A stretch of DNA of 12,975 bases from Actinomycetes bacterium (lineage in GTDB: Bacteria > Actinomycetota > Acidimicrobiia > Acidimicrobiales > Palsa-688): assembly GCA_021798075.1 (NCBI GenBank), contig JAJZYO010000021.1, positions 1-12,975 on the forward strand, given 5' to 3'. The position numbers and the translations under genes are program-made. This document shows positions 6,263 to 12,975 of the stretch, in pieces (positions within the stretch are counted from its first letter, which is position 1; each line of letters starts with the position of its first letter). The notes beneath the pieces are model-generated. The model was not told where the DNA came from. It searched no databases and was given only the letters and a program-made list of their open reading frames with translations.

Positions 6263-7060
6263 ATGAGGAGCACCTCTAAAAAAGACGAGGAAAGGGACGG
6301 CCAAATAGCGCTGGTGGCCTCGCTCTTGCCGGCCCTCCAGCAGGCGCTCGGGCCGGGCACCGAGCTTGCCCTCCACGACTTGCGCAAGCTCGACCGCTCT
6401 CTAGTCGCGCGGGCCGGCGGGCTCACCGGGCGCAAGCCGGGCGCCCCGATAACGGGCCTCGTGCTCGAGAGGCTGCAGGCGGGCCGGACCGATGACCTGT
6501 TCCGGTACCCGGCGCGCACCGACGACGGCAAAGAACTGTGTTCATCAACGATCTTCCTCCGTGACAGCACCGGCCGCGCCTTTGCCTGCCTGTGCCTCAA
6601 CACCGACGTGAGCCTCTGGAGCGAGCTGGCGCGGGCCCTGCCGGCGATGCTCCCCGAGGGGGCCGACGTGAGCGGGCGCAGCGAGGAGGAGTCCGTCCCT
6701 CACGTGGCCGACCTGGCCGCGAGCGCGGTGAGCAGGGCCATCGCGGACGTCGGCGTGCCGGTCGAGCTGATGCGCAAGGAGCACCGGGCGCAAGTCGTGA
6801 AGAACCTGCACGCGTCCGGGTTCTTCCTCGTGCAGAGCTCGGTGGGCCATGTCGCCGAGGCGCTCGGCGTCAGCCGTTTCAGTGTGTACAACTACTTGCG
6901 CGAGCTCGGTGTGACCGCTGCCACGACCGGGGCGCGCCGGGAGGCGGGGCACGCTCCACTGCTGGGGGGCCGGGGCCCCCGCCAGCGGCCCTCGGCCTCG
7001 ACCAGGGCAGCCGGGCGAGCCGGTGTCACCCCGAAAGGAGGAGCGCACCGTGCCAGGTAG
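6263..7060 (+). CDS. YheO/DauR-like transcriptional regulator (PAS_6 + HTH_22)
   Basis: A 265-residue DNA-binding regulator. Residues about 20-120 match the YheO-like PAS domain: LGPGTELALHDL, then LTGRKPGAPITGLVL, then GKELCSSTIFLRDSTGRAFACLCLN. Residues about 150-215 match HTH_22, with the helix-turn-helix VGHVAEALGVSRFSVYNYL. The family includes E. coli YheO and Pseudomonas DauR, a repressor of D-arginine catabolism; the PAS domain is thought to sense a small ligand. After about residue 217 there is a basic, low-complexity tail of some 48 residues not usual for the family. Start ATG 6263 has GGGG/TAGGA close upstream. The stop overlaps the RidA start by 11 bases. Lying in the middle of the operon, it probably controls the divergent promoter at 3598-3773, by inference; the ligand is unknown. 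Confidence 0.9.
   Translation: MRSTSKKDEERDGQIALVASLLPALQQALGPGTELALHDLRKLDRSLVARAGGLTGRKPGAPITGLVLERLQAGRTDDLFRYPARTDDGKELCSSTIFLRDSTGRAFACLCLNTDVSLWSELARALPAMLPEGADVSGRSEEESVPHVADLAASAVSRAIADVGVPVELMRKEHRAQVVKNLHASGFFLVQSSVGHVAEALGVSRFSVYNYLRELGVTAATTGARREAGHAPLLGGRGPRQRPSASTRAAGRAGVTPKGGAHRAR
6962..6985 (+). other. Strong GC hairpin in the regulator tail, upstream of RidA
   Basis: GGGGGC (6965-6970) and GCCCCC (6975-6980) enclose the tetraloop CGGG. Outer bases CTGG/CCAG (6962-6965, 6982-6985) can extend the stem with small adjustments. It lies in the low-complexity tail of the regulator, about 65 bases before the RidA start, where it could modulate polarity or mRNA decay. No T-tract follows, so it is not an ordinary terminator. 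Confidence 0.45.
7034..7043 (+). promoter_or_regulatory. Strong ribosome-binding site fixing the RidA GTG start
   Basis: AAAGGAGGAG lies 6 bases before GTG 7050, inside the last codons of the regulator. It supports GTG 7050 over the earlier in-frame start at 7023 and implies translational coupling. Confidence 0.85.
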
Positions 7061-7514
7061 AGACCGCTCAACAGGTGTGCCGACCGGGAGAGCCGTACTG
7101 GCTGGCGACGGCGGCGGGGCGCTCCTCTCGCCAGTGTCCACCGAGGGCGCTCCTGCGGCCATCGGGCCGTACGTCCAGGGGATGAGCGTGGCTGGTGGGT
7201 GCCGTTTGGTCTTCACCTCCGGCCAACTGCCGCTCGACCCGGCGTCGGGCACATTGGTGGACGGCGGAATCCGAGAGGAGGCTCGCCAGGCGCTCCGCAA
7301 CGCGCTCGGCATCCTGGCGGCGGCCGGGGCGCGCGCCGGAGACGTCGTGCGCTCGACCGTCTACCTCCTCGACATGGCCACCTACCCGCAGGTAAACGAG
7401 GTCTACGAGCAGGTGTTCGCGGGCCACCTGCCGGCGAGGACGGTGGTCGGCGTGAGCGCTCTGCCCAGGGGCGCGAGCCTCGAGGTCGAGCTGGTGGCGG
7501 CGGTCGAGGGCTAA
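7050..7514 (+). CDS. RidA/YjgF/YER057c-family enamine/imine deaminase
   Basis: A 154-residue member of the Rid family, trimeric cytosolic enzymes that hydrolyse reactive 2-aminoacrylate and other enamines or imines released by PLP enzymes. The core starts near residue 28: IGPYVQG (Y41), FTSGQLPLDP, the central helix with NALGILAAAG, DVVRSTVYLLD, PQVNEVYEQVF. The active Arg is present as R130 in LPARTVVGV and the Glu equivalent to RidA E120 is E145 in ASLEVELVA, so it should be an active deaminase rather than a degenerate paralogue. The first 27 or so residues are a Gly/Arg/Ala-rich extension not found in typical Rid proteins of about 130 residues. It overlaps the regulator by 11 bases and ends 3 bases before the PPOX gene. 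In this operon it probably clears the product of the class V PLP enzyme. Confidence 0.92.
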   Translation: MPGRDRSTGVPTGRAVLAGDGGGALLSPVSTEGAPAAIGPYVQGMSVAGGCRLVFTSGQLPLDPASGTLVDGGIREEARQALRNALGILAAAGARAGDVVRSTVYLLDMATYPQVNEVYEQVFAGHLPARTVVGVSALPRGASLEVELVAAVEG

Positions 7515-7517
7515 GTC

Positions 7518-7922
7518 ATGGACCTGCAAGAGGCGAGGGACTTCATCTCCGAGCACCACCACGGTGTGCTCATGACCTGGCGACGCGACGGCAAGCCGCA
7601 GCTCTCGCCGGTCCTGGCCGTGACCGATGGCGAGGGGAGGGTCGTGATCAGTTCCCGGGAGACTGCGTACAAGACCCGTAACCTCCGCCGGCGGCCCTTC
7701 GCGGCATTGTGCGTGTGGGCGACCTGGCCCGGCCGCTGGGCCCAGGTGGAGGGCCCGGCCGAGGTCTTGTCATTGCCCGAGGCCATGGAACCGCTCGTCG
7801 ACTACTACAGGCGCGCCGCCGGTGAGACCGACTGGGACGAGTACCGCGAGCACATGGTGGCCGAAAAGCGGGTGCTGCTGCGCATCAATGTCGAGCGCGC
7901 CGGGCCCAACGTATCCGGCTGA
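7518..7922 (+). CDS. PPOX-class flavin/F420-dependent oxidoreductase (Rv1155-like)
   Basis: A 134-residue split-barrel protein of the pyridoxamine-5'-phosphate-oxidase-like fold. The pattern GVLMTWRRDGKPQLSPVLAV, then a strand VVISS, then AYKTRNLRRRPFAALCVW is the hallmark of the actinobacterial Rv1155-type PPOX family, where the KTRNLRR stretch contributes to F420 or FMN phosphate binding. A later segment, GRWAQVEGPAEVLSL, forms the second half of the barrel. Family members reduce or bind deazaflavin or flavin and some act on small heteroaromatic or oxidised metabolites; here the substrate is unknown. ATG 7518 comes 3 bases after the RidA stop with GAGGG in the preceding coding sequence, so it is tightly coupled and the last gene of the operon. 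The cofactor cannot be settled by eye; F420 is favoured because of the family, not because of any seen F420-biosynthesis gene. Confidence 0.85.
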   Translation: MDLQEARDFISEHHHGVLMTWRRDGKPQLSPVLAVTDGEGRVVISSRETAYKTRNLRRRPFAALCVWATWPGRWAQVEGPAEVLSLPEAMEPLVDYYRRAAGETDWDEYREHMVAEKRVLLRINVERAGPNVSG

Positions 7923-7934
7923 GGGCGCTCGCCC
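7923..7934. terminator. Small hairpin between convergent genes
   Basis: GGGC-GCTC-GCCC lies in the 18-base gap between the PPOX stop (7922) and the synthetase stop (7941). The stem is only 4 bases and has no T-tract, so a bidirectional terminator role is weakly supported. Confidence 0.25.
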
Positions 7935-7940
7935 CCTCGG

Positions 7941-10073
<2,133 letters not shown>

Positions 10074-10076
10074 CGA

Positions 10077-11039
10077 CTACCTCCATCGGACCTGAGGTTC
10101 CCCACCTGGCGATGCTACCCGGCGGGGAAGCCCCTGGCCAGGAGCGGCCTCGCCAGCCTCACCAGGCTCGCCAGGCTCGCCGGCGTCGCCCGAGATGTAG
10201 CGGACGCCATCGGAGCCGAGCCGCCGGCGCATGACCTCCACCGCCTCGGGGTTGTCGTCCACGAGCACGTAACGCCGGCCCAGCTGGCGAGCGACTGCGC
10301 CCGTGGTGCCGCTGCCGGCAAAGAAGTCGAGCACCCAGGCGCCGCGCTGCGAGGATGCCTGCAGGGCGCGACGCACGACCCCCTCGGGCTTCTGGTTGGG
10401 GTAGCCGGTCTTCTCCTTGCCGCTCGTCGGCACGATCGTGTGCCACCAGACGTCGGTCGGGGCCTTGCCCCGGGCGGCCTTTTCTTTGGTGACTAGGCCG
10501 GGGGCCATGTAGGGAATGCGTTCGACGGCGTCCTGGTCGAAGTAGTAGCCGGCGGGGTCGCGCACGTAGACGAGGATCGTGTCGTGCTTGGGGGGCCAGC
10601 GCCGCTTGGGGCGGCCGCCGTAGTCGTAGGCCCATATCACCTCGTTCAAGAAGCACTCACGGCCGAAGATCTCGTCGAGAAGGACCTTGCAGTAATGGGC
10701 TTCCCGGTAGTCGATGTGGAAATAGAGCGTCCCGTCGGCCCGGAGGAGGCGGCGGGCCTCGCTGAGCCGCGGCGCCAGGAACCCGAGGTAGTCGTCGAAG
10801 TGGTCGGCGTAGGAGCTTTCCCCGGCCACCTCGGTCGAGTAGGTGCGGCCGGCAAACCCCCGCCGGTTGCCGTCGGCCGAACTGTTGGTCCGCAAGGTGA
10901 GGCGGAGCTGCGACTTGCCCGTGTTGAACGGCGGGTCGATGTAGATCAGCTGGAACCAGCCCGAAGGCAGGAGGGGGAGCACGCCGGCGTTGTCGCCGAG
11001 CACGACCCAGTCGGGGGCCTCGGGGCCGAGCTCGAGCAC
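10077..11039 (-). CDS. Site-specific DNA methyltransferase, beta class (N6-adenine or N4-cytosine), orphan
   Basis: A 320-residue N6_N4_Mtase-family protein. The catalytic motif IV, IDPPFNTG (residues 34-41), precedes the SAM-binding motif I, VLDFFAGSGTTG (236-247); this circularly permuted order defines the beta class. DPPF/DPPY most often goes with N6-adenine, but N4-cytosine cannot be excluded. Middle segments GTLYFHIDYREAHY and FLNEVIWAYDYGG are typical, and NQKPEG (215-220) precedes motif I. The target-recognition region is probably about 165-212. The last 40 or so residues hold a short G-E-[PA] repeat and look unstructured. GTG 11037-11039 is nearly forced: TGA lies two codons upstream in frame, and no Shine-Dalgarno is seen. 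No restriction nuclease, specificity subunit or other defence gene is adjacent, so it appears to be a solitary methyltransferase. It is followed after 3 bases by acs. Confidence 0.9.
   Translation of the reverse strand: MLELGPEAPDWVVLGDNAGVLPLLPSGWFQLIYIDPPFNTGKSQLRLTLRTNSSADGNRRGFAGRTYSTEVAGESSYADHFDDYLGFLAPRLSEARRLLRADGTLYFHIDYREAHYCKVLLDEIFGRECFLNEVIWAYDYGGRPKRRWPPKHDTILVYVRDPAGYYFDQDAVERIPYMAPGLVTKEKAARGKAPTDVWWHTIVPTSGKEKTGYPNQKPEGVVRRALQASSQRGAWVLDFFAGSGTTGAVARQLGRRYVLVDDNPEAVEVMRRRLGSDGVRYISGDAGEPGEPGEAGEAAPGQGLPRRVASPGGEPQVRWR
10080..10084 (-). promoter_or_regulatory. Acs ribosome-binding site embedded in the methyltransferase 3' end
   Basis: GGAGG on the minus strand is formed by the last codons of the methyltransferase gene and its TAG stop, 6 bases before the Acs ATG. 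Only 3 bases separate the stop from the start. Confidence 0.8.
10150..10185 (-). repeat. Four 9-bp repeats encoding Gly-Glu-Pro/Ala in the methyltransferase tail
   Basis: Near-identical 9-base units lie at 10150-10158, 10159-10167, 10168-10176 and 10177-10185 (plus-strand forms CTCGCCAGC, CTCACCAGG, CTCGCCAGG, CTCGCCGGC). They encode GEPGEPGEAGEA, a small collagen-like stretch after the catalytic domain. Confidence 0.75.
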
Positions 11040-11042
11040 GGT

Positions 11043-11153
11043 TCAGGAGCAGGGCTCGCCGGCCGGCGGCTCGAAGCCGGCCACCGACCAAGCGAGAGGC
11101 GCGGCGCCGCTGCGCTCGTGGCTCTCCAGGTCGGACGCCAAGCACGGGGGCAT
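11043..11153 (-). other. Possible upstream short ORF (36 codons) in frame with the methyltransferase
   Basis: ATG at 11151-11153 opens 36 codons ending in TGA at 11043-11045; one codon (ACC) then separates it from the methyltransferase GTG, in the same frame. The peptide begins MPPCLASDLESHERSG and has no recognisable domain. No Shine-Dalgarno precedes it. It could be a leader peptide, an N-terminal extension cut by a stop codon, or merely open GC-rich sequence. Confidence 0.25.
11061..11082. other. Inverted repeat in the methyltransferase/nicotinamidase divergent region
   Basis: GGCCGGC (11061-11067) and GCCGGCC (11076-11082) form a perfect 7-base dyad with an 8-base loop, 22-43 bases upstream of the methyltransferase GTG. 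It may be a leader hairpin or operator. Apart from this and the short ORF, no convincing -35/-10 pair was found on either strand of 11040-11179. Confidence 0.35.
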
Positions 11154-11179
11154 CAGCGAGCGAGCGTAGTCTGGCGAAC

Positions 11180-11770
11180 GTGCACGAGCTCGGACCGGGG
11201 AGCGCACTTGTCGTCGTGGACCTCCAAAACGACTTCGCCGACCCTCGTGGCTCGCTTTACGTGCGGGGTGGAGAGGAGGTCGTGGCGCCGGTCAACGAGC
11301 TGGTGCGCCGGGCGTCGGGGGCGGGCGCCTTCGTCGTTTACACCGAGGACTGGCACCCCGAGAGCACACCGCACTTCGCCAAGGACGGCGGGCTGTGGCC
11401 GGTTCATTGCGTCGCGGGCACCTGGGGGGCCGAACTGGTGCCTGGGCTGGTCGTCGCTGGCCCCGCCGTCCGGACCGGGGTGGGGGGGGAGGACGGGTAC
11501 TCCGGCTTCGGCGAGCGCGATGTGGCCACGGGCGAGACGCGGCCCACCGAGCTGGCGGCCCTGTTGGGGGACCACGGCGTCCGCCGCGTGACCGTCGTTG
11601 GGCTGGCGACCGACTACTGCGTGAAGTACACCGCCCTCGACGCTGTCGCCCTCGGGTTCGAGACCACCGTCCTCGCGAGTTGCTGCCGAGCGGTGGATCT
11701 ACACGCCGGCGACGGCGCCGCGGCACTGGAGCAGCTCGCCGGCGCCGGCGTGGAAGTGCTCGCCAGCTGA
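11180..11770 (+). CDS. Nicotinamidase/isochorismatase-family hydrolase, catalytic Lys replaced
   Basis: A 196-residue cysteine hydrolase of the PncA type, which converts nicotinamide to nicotinate for NAD salvage. Seen: catalytic D14 in VVDLQNDF; metal ligands D57, H59, H65 and H76 in TEDWHP...HF...WPVHC; nucleophile C147 in VVGLATDYCVKYTALDA; and the lid motif GGEDGYSGF (102-110). The third triad member, a Lys in the usual VRKG or FYKG motif (K96 of M. tuberculosis PncA), is T99 here (VRTG, codon ACC at 11474-11476), with R98 beside it. The metal site and nucleophile are intact, so the gene is not simply decayed. GTG 11180 has no strong ribosome site. It stands alone on the plus strand, diverging from the methyltransferase and converging on the MFS gene. 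Nicotinamidase is the best family call; activity on nicotinamide is less sure because of T99. Confidence 0.85.
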   Translation: MHELGPGSALVVVDLQNDFADPRGSLYVRGGEEVVAPVNELVRRASGAGAFVVYTEDWHPESTPHFAKDGGLWPVHCVAGTWGAELVPGLVVAGPAVRTGVGGEDGYSGFGERDVATGETRPTELAALLGDHGVRRVTVVGLATDYCVKYTALDAVALGFETTVLASCCRAVDLHAGDGAAALEQLAGAGVEVLAS

Positions 11771-11810
11771 GCCACCAGGGGCCCACCACCCGCGGTTGGA
11801 GGTAGCCACC

Positions 11811-11824
11811 CCGCCTACTGGCGG
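11811..11824. terminator. Short hairpin over the MFS stop codon between convergent genes
   Basis: CCGCC (11811-11815), loop TACT, GGCGG (11820-11824) forms a perfect 5-base stem that includes the TAG stop at 11815-11817. It lies where the nicotinamidase and MFS transcripts converge and could end either, but there is no T-tract. Confidence 0.25.
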
Positions 11825-12975
11825 CGGTCGGCAGCCTGCGCTGCCAGCACGGCAGTGGCGACGTCCCTCGGGTAGCGGTGGGCGGCCGAGAACAGGTAGA
11901 CGGCGCTCGCCGACATCGGTACCAGCATCACTACGAAGGTCCAGTAGAGGCCTTGGTTCCCGCCCCCGAACACGTAATCCGAGAACGCCCCGAAGACCAG
12001 CGGCGCGAGCGCCTGGGCGGCGGTGCGCACGAAGGTCCGGACGCCCTCCGCCCGGCCCCACAACCACGACGGCACTATGTCGAGGCGGGCCGCGTCTATG
12101 GGCGGGTTCTGGGCCGAGATGCAGGCCGCGGCGAGCAGTATGTAGGGCAGGGCCGCAAGAGCGCTGTGGGTGAGGAGCGCCGGCACCAGCAACACGACGG
12201 CAGCCGAGGCAGATACTGCTGCGACCAGTACCCGGCCCGAAATGCGGCCCCGGTGGAGCAGCCGGTCGCCCAGGGGGCCAGCCACCAAGACGCCCGCCAC
12301 GGCACCGGTGCCGACGAGCAGGAGGAGAAGGTTGGAGACCACCTGGGAGACGTGGTACTGGTGCGAGACGAACTCCTCCCCGAAAGTCTCCACGCCCGCC
12401 AGGAAGTAGTAGGCGCATGCGCCCGCGACGATCAGGGCCACGTTGGTGGGCACGGCGAGCACGTAGCGCACGGCGGCGAGGAACCCCATACCCGGGCGCG
12501 CCCGGGCAGCCAGGGCCGGGTCGGGGCGGATGCCGCTCTCGAGCACGAGGCGTTGGGCGTCGCTCAGCTGGGCCCGCTGCCGGCCAGAACGTGGAGGTGG
12601 CGGCGCCCAGCCCTGGGAGCGCTGCGCCCCCCGTGGTGGGGGCATGCCACCTTCCGGGGCGCCAGGTCGAGGGGGCGGCGGCGGGAAGCCGGCCGCGGGC
12701 CGGCCCGTGGGCGGTGGCATGTTCGCCCGAGGAGGAGGCGGCGACCAGCCCACCCAGCCGCGCCTGCTGGTCGGGCGCTCCCCACCAGGGGGCGACGGTG
12801 GCCCGCCGTTGGCCGGCATCTTCGCCGTCGCGGGCGGTACCGTCCCGCCCCTGGCCGCAGGTTGTGAGGGTGGGCGGCCGGCGTAGGCGCCGGCGGCGGT
12901 TGATGGGGGGTTGTCTCGCTGGTCCGTAGCGTTCGCGCCGGCCTCGGGGGCGCCGGCCTCGGGGGCGCCGGCCTC
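11815..12975 (-). CDS. MFS transporter, C-terminal half with long Pro/Gly-rich central linker; 5' end cut by window edge
   Basis: The minus-strand frame is open from the TAG at 11815 to the right edge, giving 386 visible residues. The last 235 or so hold six membrane spans: around YVLAVPTNVALIVAG, VVSNLLLLLVGTGAVAG, VLVAAVSASAAVVLLVPALL, ALAALPYILLAAACISA, a span ending FGAFSDYVFG, and LYWTFVVMLVPMSASAVYLF. A motif-A-like loop, GPLGDRLLHRGR, follows the second of these. This is the C-terminal half of a 12-span facilitator. Before it lie about 150 residues rich in Pro, Gly and Arg with several PPPPR-type runs and EAGAP repeats, which would form an unusually long cytoplasmic linker between spans 6 and 7; the N-terminal half should lie beyond 12975. 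An internal ATG at 12819 lacks a ribosome site, so it is not taken as the start. The substrate is unknown. Confidence 0.7.
   Translation of the reverse strand, partial: EAGAPEAGAPEAGANATDQRDNPPSTAAGAYAGRPPSQPAARGGTVPPATAKMPANGGPPSPPGGERPTSRRGWVGWSPPPPRANMPPPTGRPAAGFPPPPPRPGAPEGGMPPPRGAQRSQGWAPPPPRSGRQRAQLSDAQRLVLESGIRPDPALAARARPGMGFLAAVRYVLAVPTNVALIVAGACAYYFLAGVETFGEEFVSHQYHVSQVVSNLLLLLVGTGAVAGVLVAGPLGDRLLHRGRISGRVLVAAVSASAAVVLLVPALLTHSALAALPYILLAAACISAQNPPIDAARLDIVPSWLWGRAEGVRTFVRTAAQALAPLVFGAFSDYVFGGGNQGLYWTFVVMLVPMSASAVYLFSAAHRYPRDVATAVLAAQAADRRQ
12937..12975 (-). repeat. 15-bp tandem repeat (EAGAP codons) reaching the window edge
   Basis: GCCGGCCTCGGGGGC occurs at 12937-12951 and 12952-12966, and a third copy starts at 12967 and is cut at 12975. 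On the minus strand each unit encodes the pentapeptide EAGAP in the frame of the MFS linker. Copy number beyond the window is unknown. Confidence 0.85.

Noticed and set aside
5161..6603. Minus-strand open frame of 480 codons opposite the PLP enzyme and regulator
   Set aside because: It spans two clearly coding genes on the other strand and has a shadow-like composition.
7023..7049. Earlier in-frame RidA start at 7023
   Set aside because: The strong Shine-Dalgarno lies downstream of it and is correctly placed for GTG 7050.
11179..11186. Palindrome CGTGCACG at the nicotinamidase start
   Set aside because: An 8-base palindrome in very GC-rich DNA is expected by chance, and it overlaps coding sequence.

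Overview
This window reads as chromosome from a high-GC actinobacterium. The GC content is plainly high, GTG starts are common, ribosome-binding sites are AAAGGAG-type, and there is an F420/PPOX-type flavoprotein and short, tightly packed operons. No lineage marker such as an rRNA is present, so anything finer (for example Acidimicrobiia) is a guess. No tRNA, rRNA, CRISPR array, insertion sequence or phage gene was seen. Function calls come from motifs and family resemblance read by eye; no search was run.

Layout. (1) 1-1410, minus: the N-terminal 470 residues of a polytopic membrane protein that runs off the left edge. (2) 1476-2771, minus: an MFS_3/EntS-like exporter with its own promoter and almost no leader. 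(3) 2929-3597, minus: a class II aldolase. (4) 3598-3773: a compact divergent promoter region with overlapping promoter candidates and several symmetric boxes. (5) 3774-7922, plus: a five-gene operon of binuclear amidohydrolase, PLP class V aminotransferase-fold enzyme, YheO/DauR-like PAS-HTH regulator, RidA imine deaminase and PPOX flavoprotein. (6) 7941-11039, minus: acetyl-CoA synthetase, preceded in the same operon by an orphan beta-class DNA methyltransferase. (7) 11180-11770, plus: a nicotinamidase-like hydrolase in which the usual catalytic lysine is replaced. (8) 11815-12975, minus: the C-terminal half of an MFS transporter with a long Pro/Gly-rich linker, running off the right edge.

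How the genes may work together. The centre (2929-7922) looks like a self-contained catabolic module. The amidohydrolase would release an amino acid from an amide or peptide-like precursor. The PLP enzyme would act on that product and give an enamine or imine, which RidA would hydrolyse. The regulator belongs to a family known for D-amino-acid control and probably governs both divergent arms. The aldolase would process a carbonyl product and the MFS protein may move substrate or product. The substrate cannot be read from sequence. The synthetase, methyltransferase, nicotinamidase and flanking membrane proteins look like unrelated neighbours. All intergenic stretches are shorter than 300 bases.
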